Notes: generated from the letters alone by a model not told the origin. 64,000 nt of DNA from Clavibacter michiganensis (GCF_021216655.1 NZ_CP080437.1:2728001-2792000); one strand, 5' to 3'. Shown: positions 53,851 through 63,584, numbered from the stretch's first letter. Made by a program: numbers and translations.

Positions 53851-54929
53851 GCGGGCACGGCCTCCTTCTCGGTCGGCACGGGGGTGGGCGCCGGCGGGCG
53901 GCGCCTCGTGAACAGCGCGCGGACGCGCCGGGACTGCAGGAGCACGATCGCGACGATCACGATGGCCTTGAACGCGGGCGTCGCTGAGGACGAGATGCCG
54001 AGGAACACGACCGTCTTGTCGAGGGTCGCGATGAGGAGCGCGCCGACGGCCGCCCCGAGCAGGTGGAACTTGCCGCCCGCGAGCGAGGTGCCGCCGATGA
54101 CGACCGCGAGGATCGCGTCGAGCTCCAGCTGGTAGCCGGTGCGGGAGACGTCGACCGTCATGACGCTGGCGGTGGCGAAGATCCCGGCGACGCCCGCGAG
54201 CAGGCCGCTCGCGATGTAGGCGGTGAACAGGAGCGCGCGGCGGTCGAGGCCCGCGAGGCGCGCGGCCTGCGGATCCATGCCGATCGCCTCGATCATGAGG
54301 CCGAGGGCGCTGCGCCGCACGAGCACGGCGACGCCGATCGTGATCAGCACGGCCAGCAGGAACACCACCGGCAGCCCCACGAGGTACCCGTTCGCGACCC
54401 AGCGGAACGGCTCGTTGGACGCGGCCGTGTTCTGGCCCGCCGTGATGACCTTCGCGAGGCCGCGGCCGGCCAGCATGATCACGAGCGTGCTGATGAAGGG
54501 CTGCAGCCCCACGACGGAGACGAGCATGCCGTTGACCGCGCCGAGGATCCCGGCGATGAGGAGCGCGAGGCCCATCGCGCCGAGCGCGACGCCGAGCGAG
54601 TCGGAACCGGCGGCCTTCAGGAACTCCATGGAGACGGCGCCGGCGACCACCATGATCGAGCCGACGCTGAGGTCGATGCCGCCGGTGGCGACGACGAGGC
54701 ACATGCCGACCGCGATCATCAGCACGGGTGCTGCGGCCCGGAGGATGTCGACGAGGTTGCCCACGAGGTTCCCCGTGTCCGGATTCACCGACAGCGCGAG
54801 GTAGCCGGGGTCCTTCGCCACGTTGATCGCGAGCAGCAGCAGGATCGCGACCGTGCCCCAGAACCAGGGCCGGTGCAGCACGTCGCCGCGGCCGCGTGCG
54901 CTCCGCTTCGCGGTGGTGGTGTCGCTCAT
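53847..54929 (-). CDS. Sugar ABC transporter permease (YtfT-like)
   Basis: 360-aa RbsC-type permease with helices from about residue 20. VVATGGIDLSVGSIMVVAGA, VGLQPFISTLVIMLAGRG and DAILAVVIGGTSLAGGKF are the family hallmarks. It forms the channel with the permease encoded downstream; the genes overlap at both ends by 4 nt. Confidence 0.9.
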   Translation of the reverse strand: MSDTTTAKRSARGRGDVLHRPWFWGTVAILLLLAINVAKDPGYLALSVNPDTGNLVGNLVDILRAAAPVLMIAVGMCLVVATGGIDLSVGSIMVVAGAVSMEFLKAAGSDSLGVALGAMGLALLIAGILGAVNGMLVSVVGLQPFISTLVIMLAGRGLAKVITAGQNTAASNEPFRWVANGYLVGLPVVFLLAVLITIGVAVLVRRSALGLMIEAIGMDPQAARLAGLDRRALLFTAYIASGLLAGVAGIFATASVMTVDVSRTGYQLELDAILAVVIGGTSLAGGKFHLLGAAVGALLIATLDKTVVFLGISSSATPAFKAIVIVAIVLLQSRRVRALFTRRRPPAPTPVPTEKEAVPA

Positions 54930-56500
54930 CGGGCTGCCTCCTCGGGCGCGGTGTCGGGCACGGTCTCGAGCGCGATGTCGGAGACGCCCTCCTCCGCGAT
55001 GGCGGCGACGATCGACTGCGCCGTCACGTCGGGTCCCGCCTCCAGCTCGGCGATCTTGCGGTGGTCCTTGAGCACGACGATCCGGTCGCTGAGCCGCACC
55101 ACCTCCTCGAGCTCCGAGGAGATGAACACGACGGCGACGCTCGTGTCGGCGAGGGCCGCGACCTGCTCCTGGATCTCGGCCTTCGCGCCCACGTCGATCC
55201 CGCGGGTCGGCTCGTCGAGGATCAGCAGCTCCGGCTCGGTCGCCAGCCACCTGCCGAGCAGCACCTTCTGCTGGTTGCCGCCGGACAGGTTGCGGATGGG
55301 CCGGTCGGGATCCGCGGGCCGCACGTTGAGCTCGGTGAGGTACTTGGCGACGATCCGGTCCTTCTCCTTGCGCGGCAGGGGACGTGCCCAGCCGCGCTTC
55401 GCCTGCACGGCGAGCACGAGGTTCTCCCGCACGCTGAGGTCGCGGATGATCCCCTCGTCGCGCCGGTTCTCGCTCGAGAACGCGATGCGGTGCTTCAGCG
55501 CCTTCGCGGGAGAGGAGATGGCGACGGGTGCGCCGTCCATGGTCACGGATCCGGTGTCGGGCTTGTCGACGCCGTAGAGGAGGCGCGCGAGCTCGGTGCG
55601 GCCGGAGCCGAGGAGCCCGGCGAGGCCCACGACCTCGCCGCGGCGGAGCTCGACGTCGGTCGCGTCGAGCGAGCCCTTCCGTCCGATGCCGGTGGCCCGG
55701 TACACGGGCTCGCCCGTGGCGACCTGGCGCGAGGCGCGCTCGCGGTCGAGGGAGCGGAGGGTCTGCAGGTCCTTGCCGATCATCTCGGCGATGAGCCCGG
55801 CCCGGTCGATGTCGCGCGTGAGGTGCTCGCCCACGAGCCTGCCGTTGCGGAGCACCGTGAGGCGGTCGCTGATCGCGAAGACCTGGTCGAGGAAGTGGGA
55901 GACGAAGAGGATGGCGACGCCCTCGTCGCGGAGGCGGCGCATCACGCGGAAGAGGCCCTCGACCTCGTCGGCGTCGAGGCTGGAGGTCGGCTCGTCGAGG
56001 ATCAGGACCTTCGCGTCGAGCACGGTCGCGCGGCTGATCGCCACGAGCTGCTGCAGCGCGAGGCTGATGGTGGAGAGCGGCGTGCGCGGATCCAGGTGGC
56101 CGAGCCCCACGCGCGCCAGCACCTCGGAGGCGGCGGCGTGCGTGCCCTTCCAGTCGATGCCGAAGCGGCCGCGCCTCTCGTGGCCGAGCATGACGTTCTC
56201 GCCGATCGTGAGGTTCCCGCAGAGGTTGACCTCCTGGTAGACCGTCGAGATCCCGGCGGCCTGCGCGTCGGCGGTGCCGGAGAGGCGGCGCTCGGATCCG
56301 GCGACCACCACGCGGCCCGAGTCGATGCCGTAGACGCCCGTGAGCGCCTTGATCAGCGTCGACTTCCCGGCGCCGTTCTCGCCCATGAGCGTGTGGACCT
56401 CGCCGGGGAAGAGCCGGAGGTCCACCCCGTCGAGCGCCTTGACGCCGGGGAAGGAGATGGTGATGCCCCGCATCTCGACGATGGGGCTGGATGCCTGCAT
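54926..56500 (-). CDS. Sugar ABC transporter ATPase, tandem domains (YtfR/RbsA-like)
   Basis: 524-aa protein with two nucleotide-binding domains. The first has Walker A GENGAGKST near residue 40 and VLILDEPTSSLDADEVEG; the second has the degenerate Walker A GLLGSGRTEL usual in RbsA-type proteins, signature LSGGNQQK and LLILDEPTRGID. Located between the binding-protein gene and the permeases; translationally coupled to the first permease. Confidence 0.93.
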   Translation of the reverse strand: MQASSPIVEMRGITISFPGVKALDGVDLRLFPGEVHTLMGENGAGKSTLIKALTGVYGIDSGRVVVAGSERRLSGTADAQAAGISTVYQEVNLCGNLTIGENVMLGHERRGRFGIDWKGTHAAASEVLARVGLGHLDPRTPLSTISLALQQLVAISRATVLDAKVLILDEPTSSLDADEVEGLFRVMRRLRDEGVAILFVSHFLDQVFAISDRLTVLRNGRLVGEHLTRDIDRAGLIAEMIGKDLQTLRSLDRERASRQVATGEPVYRATGIGRKGSLDATDVELRRGEVVGLAGLLGSGRTELARLLYGVDKPDTGSVTMDGAPVAISSPAKALKHRIAFSSENRRDEGIIRDLSVRENLVLAVQAKRGWARPLPRKEKDRIVAKYLTELNVRPADPDRPIRNLSGGNQQKVLLGRWLATEPELLILDEPTRGIDVGAKAEIQEQVAALADTSVAVVFISSELEEVVRLSDRIVVLKDHRKIAELEAGPDVTAQSIVAAIAEEGVSDIALETVPDTAPEEAAR

Positions 56501-56593
56501 GCGCGTGCTCCGTTCCTCCGCCGGCGTCGTCGCCTGGCGGGTGGGGCGGCGGGGCGGATGGATCCGCCCCGCCGCAGGTGTCCGTGCGGGCGG

Positions 56594-57598
56594 CTAGAAC
56601 TTCCGGTCGGGCAGCGCGGTGGCGGCCTTCTCGGCGGAGTCGAACACGTCGGACGGGACGATGATCGACGACTCGACGCTCTCGCCGTCGAGCAGCTTCT
56701 GCACGGCCTCGAGCGCGGTGCCGCCGAACAGCGGGTTGTACTCGGCGACGAAGCTGAGCTTGCCGTCGGCCAGCGCCTGCAGCGCGTTCTTCGTGCCGTC
56801 GATGGTCGCGATCTTCACGTCCTGGCCGGGCGTGAGGCCCGCCTCCTCGACGGCCTGGACGGCGCCGAGGCCCATCTCGTCGTTCTGCGCGAAGACCATC
56901 TGCACGTCGTTCGCATTCGACTTGAGCACGGTCTCGAAGACGCTCTTGGCCTCCTCGGTCGACCAGTTCGCGGTCTGCGCGCCGACCTTCGTGAAGGAGC
57001 TCTCGGCGCCGATGACCTCGTCCCAGCCCTCGTTGCGCTCGTTGACGACCGAGACGCCGGCCGGGCCCTCGAGGGTGAAGTACTTGCCGCCATCGGGCAG
57101 CGCGGTCTTCGCCCAGTCGGCGACCGACGAGCTCACCGCGATGTTGTCGGGCGCGATGCGGGTCGCGTAGAGCGAGTCGTCGTCGGGCTCGATGCCGCGG
57201 TCGATGAGGACCACGGGGATCTCGGCCTCCTTGGCGCGCTCGAGCGAGTCCTCCCAGCCGGATCCCTCGGTGGCCGAGAGCAGGATCACGTCGACGCCCT
57301 CGTCGACGAACGACGTGAACGCGTCGATCTGCGACTTCTGGTCGTTGTTGGTGGCGGGCGCGTACTTGAGGTCGAACCCGGCCTCCTTCGTGAAGGTGTC
57401 CTGGATGTCCTTCTCGTTGGCCTGGCGCCACGCGCCCTCGGGGCCGACCGCGACGAAGCCGACGGTGGCCGTCTCGCCGCCACTGTCGGCGGCGCCGCCC
57501 GCCGTGGATCCGGTGCCGGAGTTGCTGTTGCAGGCCGCGAGGCTCAGGGCGATGGCCCCGGCTGCGGCGATGGTGGCGATGCGCCTCTTCGTGGACAT
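56594..57598 (-). CDS. Sugar-binding lipoprotein (YtfQ-like, galactofuranose/ribose type)
   Basis: 334-aa periplasmic-binding-family lipoprotein, signal peptide ending in LAAC with Cys23. The mature protein starts with an Ala/Gly/Ser-rich linker, then VGFVAVGPEGAWRQANEKDIQ and DVILLSATEGSGWEDSL, closely resembling YtfQ, which binds furanose sugars. First gene of the importer operon behind a perfect palindrome. Exact sugar not determinable. Confidence 0.88.
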   Translation of the reverse strand: MSTKRRIATIAAAGAIALSLAACNSNSGTGSTAGGAADSGGETATVGFVAVGPEGAWRQANEKDIQDTFTKEAGFDLKYAPATNNDQKSQIDAFTSFVDEGVDVILLSATEGSGWEDSLERAKEAEIPVVLIDRGIEPDDDSLYATRIAPDNIAVSSSVADWAKTALPDGGKYFTLEGPAGVSVVNERNEGWDEVIGAESSFTKVGAQTANWSTEEAKSVFETVLKSNANDVQMVFAQNDEMGLGAVQAVEEAGLTPGQDVKIATIDGTKNALQALADGKLSFVAEYNPLFGGTALEAVQKLLDGESVESSIIVPSDVFDSAEKAATALPDRKF

Positions 57599-57695
57599 GG
57601 GATCTCCTCCTTGAGATGTCAGGACGTCGGCGTCCCGTTCCGACCCGGGGGTCGGCCGTGCTGCGGTGGCGCGGGGTGCTGCCGCGTGCTCGGGA

Positions 57696-57709
57696 TGTTA
57701 CCGGTAACA
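57696..57709. promoter_or_regulatory. LacI-family operator before the sugar importer
   Basis: TGTTACCGGTAACA, a perfect 14-bp palindrome with the central CG typical of LacI/GalR-family sites, 97 bases before the binding-protein ATG. The LacI gene at 59565-60587 is the obvious candidate regulator. Confidence 0.75.
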
Positions 57710-57764
57710 GTTCTGACCGCACAAGGGCGCTGCCCCCGCGAGCGCGGGATCACGGGACGCGGGA

Positions 57765-59438
57765 TCAGCGTCGAGGCGGGTCGGGCCGCTCGGGCAGCTC
57801 CGGCAGCGGGAAGTCCGCCTCGTCGTCCTCGTCGGCGGGCGCCGCGATCAGCTCGACGAGCGTGTCGACCGTCACGCCCGGCCCGTTGGCCAGCTCGCCG
57901 ATCTTCTCCCGGTCCTTGAGCACGACGATCCGGTCGCTCACGCGCACGAGCTCGTCGAACGCGCTGGAGATGAAGACGACCGCGACGCCCTCGATGGCGA
58001 GCTGCGCGATGTGCGCCTGGATGTCGACCTTCGCGCGGATGTCGACGCCGCGGGTCGGCTCGTCGAGGATCAGCACGCGCGGCCGGATCGCGAGCCAGCG
58101 CGCGAGCAGCACCTTCTGCTGGTTGCCGCCGGAGAGCTGCCCGGCGGGCGTCGCGGGATCCGCCGGCGTGATGCCGAAGTGCTCGATGTGCCGCTCGACG
58201 AGGTCCTCGCGCTCGGCCTTCGCGAGCGGATGCGCCCAGCCGCGCAGCGCCTGCAGCGCGAGCACGATGTTCTCCCGCACGCTCAGCTCGCCGATGAGTC
58301 CCTCGGCACCGCGGTCCTCCGCGGAGAGCGCGACGCGGTTCCGCAGCGCGTCGGCCGGTCGGTCGATCACGACGTCGCGCCCGCCGAGCGTGACCACCCC
58401 GCCGTCGGCCCGGTCCGCGCCCGCGAGCAGGCGCGCGAGCTCGGTGCGACCGGATCCGCGGAGACCGGCGATGCCCACGACCTCGCCCGGGTGCAGCTCG
58501 AGGTCCACCGGCCGCAGCATGCCGCGGCGGCCGACGCCGGCGGCGCGGTAGAGCGGCGGCCCGACCGGATCCACGCGGTGCGCCCGTCGCTCCGACCCGA
58601 TGCGCTTGAGGTGCGCGACGTCCTGCCCGATCATGCGCGCGACGAGCTCGGCGCGGTCGAGCTCGTGGGGCAGGTGGTCGCCCTCCTTCACGCCTCCGCG
58701 GAGGATCGTCATCCGGTCGCTGAGGGCCAGCACCTGCTCGAGGAAGTGGGAGACGAACAGGATCGCGACGCCCTGGTCGCGGAGGCGGCGGATCACCTGG
58801 AACAGGCGCGCCACGTCGTCGGCGTCGAGGCTGGAGGTGGGCTCGTCGAGCACCAGCACGCGCGGCCGGTCGACCATGGCGCGGGCGATGGAGACGAGCT
58901 GGCGGCTGGCGGGGGAGAGGTCGGCGAGGCGGTCGCGGGGATCGAGGTCGGCGAGGCCGAGCTCCGCGAGCATCGCGGCGGCGCGCGCGTGGGTGGCGCG
59001 CCACGAGATGCCGAGCCGGCCGCGCGCCTCGTGGCCGAGCATCACGTTCTCGCCGACGCTGAGGTTCTCGACCAGGTGCGACTCCTGGAACGCGGCCTGG
59101 ATGCCGAGGGCCCGCGCATCCGCCGGCCCGCCGAGCCGCACGGGCTCGCCGTCGACGAGGATCTCGCCCGCGTCGATCCGGTGCACCCCGAGCAGCGCCT
59201 TGATCAGCGTCGACTTGCCCGCGCCGTTCTCGCCGAGGAGCGCGTGCACCTCGCCGGGGTGCAGGTCGAGGTCGACGCCGTCGAGCGCGACGCCGTTCGG
59301 GAAGGCGACCGTGATGCCCCGCATGCGCACGGTGGGGCGCGCCGGTGCGTGGGGGCGCGCGGTCTGCGCGGATCCGGGCGCGGGAACGGCGGTCGGGCCG
59401 GTCGGGCGGATCGTCGTCGATCCCCGTGCGTGACGCAC
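57765..59438 (-). CDS. Second sugar ABC ATPase, paralogue of the operon ATPase
   Basis: 557-aa tandem-domain ATPase of the same RbsA/YtfR type as the one at 54926-56500, sharing long stretches such as GEVHALLGENGAGKSTLIKA, GVAILFVSHFLEQV and LSGGNQQKVLL. Both Walker B motifs are intact (VLVLDEPTSSLDADD, VLILDEPTRGVDI). An Ala/Pro-rich 35-residue N-terminal extension and a Pro/Asp/Glu-rich C-terminus are extra. It lies between the LacI gene and the operator of the importer and has no own permease or binding protein nearby. Confidence 0.88.
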   Translation of the reverse strand: MRHARGSTTIRPTGPTAVPAPGSAQTARPHAPARPTVRMRGITVAFPNGVALDGVDLDLHPGEVHALLGENGAGKSTLIKALLGVHRIDAGEILVDGEPVRLGGPADARALGIQAAFQESHLVENLSVGENVMLGHEARGRLGISWRATHARAAAMLAELGLADLDPRDRLADLSPASRQLVSIARAMVDRPRVLVLDEPTSSLDADDVARLFQVIRRLRDQGVAILFVSHFLEQVLALSDRMTILRGGVKEGDHLPHELDRAELVARMIGQDVAHLKRIGSERRAHRVDPVGPPLYRAAGVGRRGMLRPVDLELHPGEVVGIAGLRGSGRTELARLLAGADRADGGVVTLGGRDVVIDRPADALRNRVALSAEDRGAEGLIGELSVRENIVLALQALRGWAHPLAKAEREDLVERHIEHFGITPADPATPAGQLSGGNQQKVLLARWLAIRPRVLILDEPTRGVDIRAKVDIQAHIAQLAIEGVAVVFISSAFDELVRVSDRIVVLKDREKIGELANGPGVTVDTLVELIAAPADEDDEADFPLPELPERPDPPRR

Positions 59439-59564
59439 CTGGTGCTCCTCGGGTTCCGGGCCGGGTGGCGGCCGCGTGCCGGGCGGGCCCGGTGTGCTCG
59501 ACTGTAGCCGCCGGTCGGCGGCGCGGGCGAGGGGTGGCGGGCGCGGATCCCCCGGGTGCCGGAT

Positions 59565-60587
59565 TCAGTCGACGCGGCGGGCGGCGGCGCTCGAGTCGCG
59601 CACCACGAGCTCGGCCGGGATCCGGCTGGCCTGCGGGATCTCGCGCCCCTCGATCGCCGCGATGAGCACGTCGACGACGAGCGTGCCGAGCGCCGGGAAG
59701 TCCTGCTTCACGGTCGTGAGCGGCGGCAGGAAGTGGCGCGAGACGGGCAGGTCGTCGAAGCCGACGACGCTGAGGTCCTCCGGCACGCGGATCCCGCGGT
59801 CGTGCAGCCCGTGGATCACGCCGAGCGCCATCTCGTCGTTCGCCACGAACACGGCCGTGTACTCGGGCACCGCGGTGAGCCCCCTCGCGAAGTCGTAGCC
59901 GAAGTCGCTCGACCAGTCGCCGATCACGATGGGCCGCTCGCGCATGCCCCAGGCGCGGGTGCGGGCGTGGAAGGCGCGCTCGCGGGCACGCGCGTCGAGC
60001 CAGTCGAGCGGGCCGGAGACGTGCAGCACGTCGCGGTGGCCGAGGCTCGCGAGGTGGTCGACCACGAGTCGCGTGCCCGCGGACTGGTCGACCGAGACCG
60101 TGAGGAACGCCGGATCCTTCTCGGCCTTCACCACGAGCGTCGGCAGCCCGGTCGTGATGGTGCGGAGCACGGCGACCGACGACGAGCGCGGCGCGACCAC
60201 GCACAGCGCGTCGATGCCCTGGCCGGTGAGGTGGCGCACGGCCTCCTCGGGCGTCGCGTCCTCGTCGTCGCGCAGCGCGAACGAGGCGACCGAGTAGCCG
60301 CCGTCGCGCGCCGACCGCTCGATGGCGCGCAGGATGCTCGACGGCCCGAACTCCACGGCGCTCTCGATGAGCACGCCGATGCGCAGCGCCTGCTGCGTGA
60401 CGAGCTGGCGGGCCGCGCTGTTCGGCCGGAAGTCGAGCTCGGCGACGACCTCGAGCACGCGCTGCCGGGTCGACTCCTTGACCTGCGGGTGCCCGTTGAG
60501 CACGCGCGACACGGTCATGTGCGAGACGCCTGCCCGCTCCGCGACCTCGCGGAGGCCGAGCCGCTCGCCGCCGCTCCTGACGCTCAC
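59565..60587 (-). CDS. LacI-family sugar-responsive repressor
   Basis: 340-aa regulator. The N-terminal LacI HTH is LREVAERAGVSHMTVSRVLNG, with the hinge helix SAARQLVTQQ, and a sugar-binding-protein-like core with VVDHLASLGHRDVLHVSGP and VFVANDEMALGVIHGLHDRG. GTG 60587 has GGAG at good spacing; ATG 60605 (GGAGG directly adjacent) is an alternative. Upstream of the second sugar ATPase on the same strand; it likely binds TGTTACCGGTAACA at 57696. Confidence 0.9.
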   Translation of the reverse strand: MSVRSGGERLGLREVAERAGVSHMTVSRVLNGHPQVKESTRQRVLEVVAELDFRPNSAARQLVTQQALRIGVLIESAVEFGPSSILRAIERSARDGGYSVASFALRDDEDATPEEAVRHLTGQGIDALCVVAPRSSSVAVLRTITTGLPTLVVKAEKDPAFLTVSVDQSAGTRLVVDHLASLGHRDVLHVSGPLDWLDARARERAFHARTRAWGMRERPIVIGDWSSDFGYDFARGLTAVPEYTAVFVANDEMALGVIHGLHDRGIRVPEDLSVVGFDDLPVSRHFLPPLTTVKQDFPALGTLVVDVLIAAIEGREIPQASRIPAELVVRDSSAAARRVD

Positions 60588-60848
60588 CCGTGCTCCATCC
60601 GGCATCCTCCGAGGCGGCGACCGCCGTCGCGCCCGCCGGGGCGCGGGCTGGTCGGATCCCCCGTCGCTGCGCACACCCTACCGGGGCGGATCCGCGCGGG
60701 GCCCGGGAGCGGAGCCCGCCGGACAGCGGTGCTGGCCTACCCGACCGTGTCGCGCCTGGCAACCCCCTCGGCGGGGCCGGACAGCGCTCGCCATCCGGAG
60801 CAGGGTGAAGGGGCGACGGTTTCGCCGCACGGAGAAATAGGAGCCCCT

Positions 60849-61805
60849 ATGTACTTCCACGCACAGACCTGGATCAACGAGATCGCCGACGGCGAGCCCG
60901 ACCCCGCCGCCGCGAACGCGCTGCAGGAGGGCCTCGGCGGCCAGTTCGGCGAGATGCGCACGATGATGCAGTACCTCTTCCAGGCGATGAACTTCCGCGG
61001 CGCCGCGGCCAAGCCGTACCGCGACCTGATCCAGGGCGTCGGCACCGAGGAGATCAGCCACGTCGAGCTCATCGGCACCACGATCTCGCGCCTGCTCGAC
61101 GGCTCGCCCGAGTACACCGGCAGGCTCACCGACCCGCTCGACACCCCGGGCAAGGGCGGGGCGACGCCGCTGAGCATCGCGCTCGACCACGGCAACATCC
61201 ACCACCACCTCGTGGGCGCCCAGGGCGCGCTGCCCGTCGACGCCGCCGGCAACCCGTGGAGCGGCAGCTACGTCTACAACTCGGGCAACCTCCCGCTCGA
61301 CCTGCTCTACAACGTCATGCTCGAGTCGACCGGCCGCCTGCAGAAGTGCCGCATCTACGAGATGACGGACAACCCCGTCGCCCGCGCGACCGTCGCGTAC
61401 CTCATCGTGCGCGACCAGGCGCACGAGAACGCCTACGCGAAGGCGCTCGAGACGCTCGGCGTCGACTGGGGCAAGCTCCTGCCGATCCCGAAGACAAACG
61501 CGGAGCAGTTCCCCGAGGTGAAGAAGCTGGTGGACCTCGGCCTCCAGAGCAAGCAGTACAGCTTCGACCTCGACGGCAAGAGCGAGGCCGGCCGGATCTT
61601 CCAGGGCACGTCGCCCTCGAAGGACGGCACCGACCTCACCGCGACCGAGCAGGCGCCCGTCGGCGTCCCGTCGACCATCGCGCCGGAGCGGCTCGAGGAG
61701 TTCGCTCCGGGTCTCGACAAGGACCTGCTGGCGCTCATCCAGGAGACGGCCGAGCGCGAGCTGGCCGAGGTCGAGGCGTTCTACGGGCCGACCGCGAAGG
61801 CCTGA
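60849..61805 (+). CDS. Manganese (non-heme) catalase
   Basis: 318-aa Mn-catalase, breaking hydrogen peroxide to water and oxygen at a dimanganese site. The four-helix ligand segments are visible: QFGEMRTMMQYLFQAMNFRG, GTEEISHVELIGTTI with the Glu/His ligands near residues 66-70, and VRDQAHENAYAKALE near 190. AGGAG precedes the ATG. Monocistronic, followed by a UUCG-type hairpin. Confidence 0.94.
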   Translation: MYFHAQTWINEIADGEPDPAAANALQEGLGGQFGEMRTMMQYLFQAMNFRGAAAKPYRDLIQGVGTEEISHVELIGTTISRLLDGSPEYTGRLTDPLDTPGKGGATPLSIALDHGNIHHHLVGAQGALPVDAAGNPWSGSYVYNSGNLPLDLLYNVMLESTGRLQKCRIYEMTDNPVARATVAYLIVRDQAHENAYAKALETLGVDWGKLLPIPKTNAEQFPEVKKLVDLGLQSKQYSFDLDGKSEAGRIFQGTSPSKDGTDLTATEQAPVGVPSTIAPERLEEFAPGLDKDLLALIQETAERELAEVEAFYGPTAKA

Positions 61806-62168
61806 TCCGCTCCGCCTGAACCACGCTGCGGCGCCATCTCCTTCGGGAGGCGGCGCCGTCGTCGTGTGCGGGGCGCCACGCGCCTGTAGCTGATCCATTT
61901 CCGCACCGGCAGCAAGTGATGAGCGCTTCAGTATGAAGCTAATCACGATATAGGCGACTTCGGAGCACGTGATTTGTCGTCCTTTGCCCTCACGCGACCA
62001 CCCACGCCTTCAACATTTTCGGCCGGAAAGACCCCCACTTCGGGGGAGTGCACCGCACATGGTGTTTCCGTGAAGTGCTAACTTACGGATGCAGCAATAG
62101 TGCGCGCACAGGGCTCGTCCGGACATGCCAATGTCGGCAGCATTTGGATGTCTGGGAAGAAGAGTGAA
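61806..62168. other. 363-base intergenic region at the edge of the low-GC block
   Basis: Composition falls from very GC-rich to mixed at about 61,890. Contents: the catalase hairpin; a perfect inverted repeat GCTTCA-GTA-TGAAGC (61925-61939); TATAGG at about 61950, a possible -10; a short hairpin CCCCC-ACTTC-GGGGG (62032-62046). No other gene seen; in-frame codons before ATG 62169 reach back to 62100. Confidence 0.55.
61830..61857 (+). terminator. Hairpin with TTCG loop after Mn catalase
   Basis: GGCGCC and CTCC pair with GGAG and GGCGCC around a TTCG tetraloop, with a 2x2 internal mismatch. Starts 24 bases after the stop. No T-tract. Confidence 0.55.
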
Positions 62169-63584
62169 ATGACAAAGAAGGACGAGCGGCGAAATAAAAA
62201 GGTGCTGGCGCGTTCGCAAAATGTGGCCCGTAGGCCTACTGTCGACCCGCCTGCAGCAAGTGCAGATGAGATCTGGAGCCGAATAACTGCTCTTACGGAG
62301 AGTGTAGTTACCACAACTTCTCAGACACGCGAGCCGACGATACGAAAGCGCGGATCCTCTCGAAAAAAGAATAAGCGGCGCAGGCTCGTGCTGTTGCTCG
62401 ATATTCTTGGCGTAGCCGCTTGGCTCTTTGCTATCGTTAAGCTATTTTTTACGGATATTGACCGACTCATAATAAGCTATGTGGCTCCCGAATATATCTG
62501 GTTATCCGATATTCGCGCGATCGTCGCGCTCTGCCTGATAGCGCTGGTTCTACTCCTCGTGAAGAGGAGGACTCTCGGCTTGGCTGTAGCTTATGTGGCC
62601 GGATACCCCCTTGTCCTGCTTTTTTGGAAGCTACCAAAGTATGTTCTAAAGCAAAAGAGTGTTACTTTTGCAATTGGGCTCGCGGGATTAGTTGTAAGTG
62701 CTTTTGCGCGTGTAAAGTTCGTCGTATGTGCTCTTGCAATCGCATTGCTGGCGACCTTCGTAATAACCGCGTCGAACACTAAGGGGTTGGTGCTTGCGGC
62801 ATCAGCGTGTCTCGTGGCCACGCTAGTATGGTCTCTGGTGGTTACGGCCAAGGACATGCTCAACGCTTCAGTGTTTGGGGCCGCTCAGGAGCAGTTTGTC
62901 GGCGCTGTATTCAGACGGAACTTCATCGAACTACTGATAAGCCCCGTTCAGCCTGATAAAGCCTCTATTCATGACTGGACGGCGGACGACGCCACAAAGT
63001 ACCGCGACGCCGCGGGTCTGACGCTGCTCGTGCACAGGTTGCTCTATGTCTGGGCATATGCTCTCGATCAGTACCGCAAGAGCGCAACTATTGTGGTCGC
63101 TAATGTCGCGACCATAGTTGTTGCTGTGGTGCAGATAGTCTACGTTTTTGCGGTAGCCAACTATGGAGTTTGGAAAGTTGCTGGAGAGCAATACCGGTTT
63201 GCGGTCGAGCCAAGCTGGCTTGTTTTCTGTTACTATTCCCTTGTTGCCATGGGGGCGGGCGAAATTGATGCACTTCTGCCCAATGGAACCTATGCATTCG
63301 CGCTCAAGGTGGGTAACGCGGTGTTGGGTATTGGGGGCGTCTTGGGGCTGATTGGGTCGATACTTTTGGGTTATCGTGCGCAGAAAACTGCCGAGGTCTC
63401 GGATCAGGCGGTTGCCATGCTGACTGAAAAAGCAGCAGAGCTAGACGCTCATTCAGAGCGGCAGTATCACGAGGGTCTACATGGGCTTGAAACGCGCCTC
63501 GAGGAAGCGGGCTGGGGCATGAAGTGGCTTAATAAGTGGCTCCTCGAAGCTGTGCCGAGCGGGTGGAAGTCAAAGCGTCCGTAA
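62169..63584 (+). CDS. Low-GC multi-pass membrane protein with potassium-channel-like pore segment
   Basis: 471 aa, family not recognised. A basic soluble N-terminus (1-72) is followed by about six membrane helices (72-93, 114-132, 136-153, 165-182, 184-201, 206-226), a soluble loop, a helix at 304-333 and a last helix at 379-402. Between these two, FCYYSLVAMGAGEIDALLP (353-371) has the size and pattern of a two-helix potassium-channel pore loop, with MGAGEI where T-x-G-[YF]-G-D would stand. The C-terminus is a charged helix. Base composition and codon use (AT-ending codons, ATA, TTA) differ sharply from all neighbours, indicating transfer. ATG 62169 is preferred for AGAAGAG upstream; ATG 62148 and GTG 62100 are in frame. 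Confidence 0.6.
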   Translation: MTKKDERRNKKVLARSQNVARRPTVDPPAASADEIWSRITALTESVVTTTSQTREPTIRKRGSSRKKNKRRRLVLLLDILGVAAWLFAIVKLFFTDIDRLIISYVAPEYIWLSDIRAIVALCLIALVLLLVKRRTLGLAVAYVAGYPLVLLFWKLPKYVLKQKSVTFAIGLAGLVVSAFARVKFVVCALAIALLATFVITASNTKGLVLAASACLVATLVWSLVVTAKDMLNASVFGAAQEQFVGAVFRRNFIELLISPVQPDKASIHDWTADDATKYRDAAGLTLLVHRLLYVWAYALDQYRKSATIVVANVATIVVAVVQIVYVFAVANYGVWKVAGEQYRFAVEPSWLVFCYYSLVAMGAGEIDALLPNGTYAFALKVGNAVLGIGGVLGLIGSILLGYRAQKTAEVSDQAVAMLTEKAAELDAHSERQYHEGLHGLETRLEEAGWGMKWLNKWLLEAVPSGWKSKRP

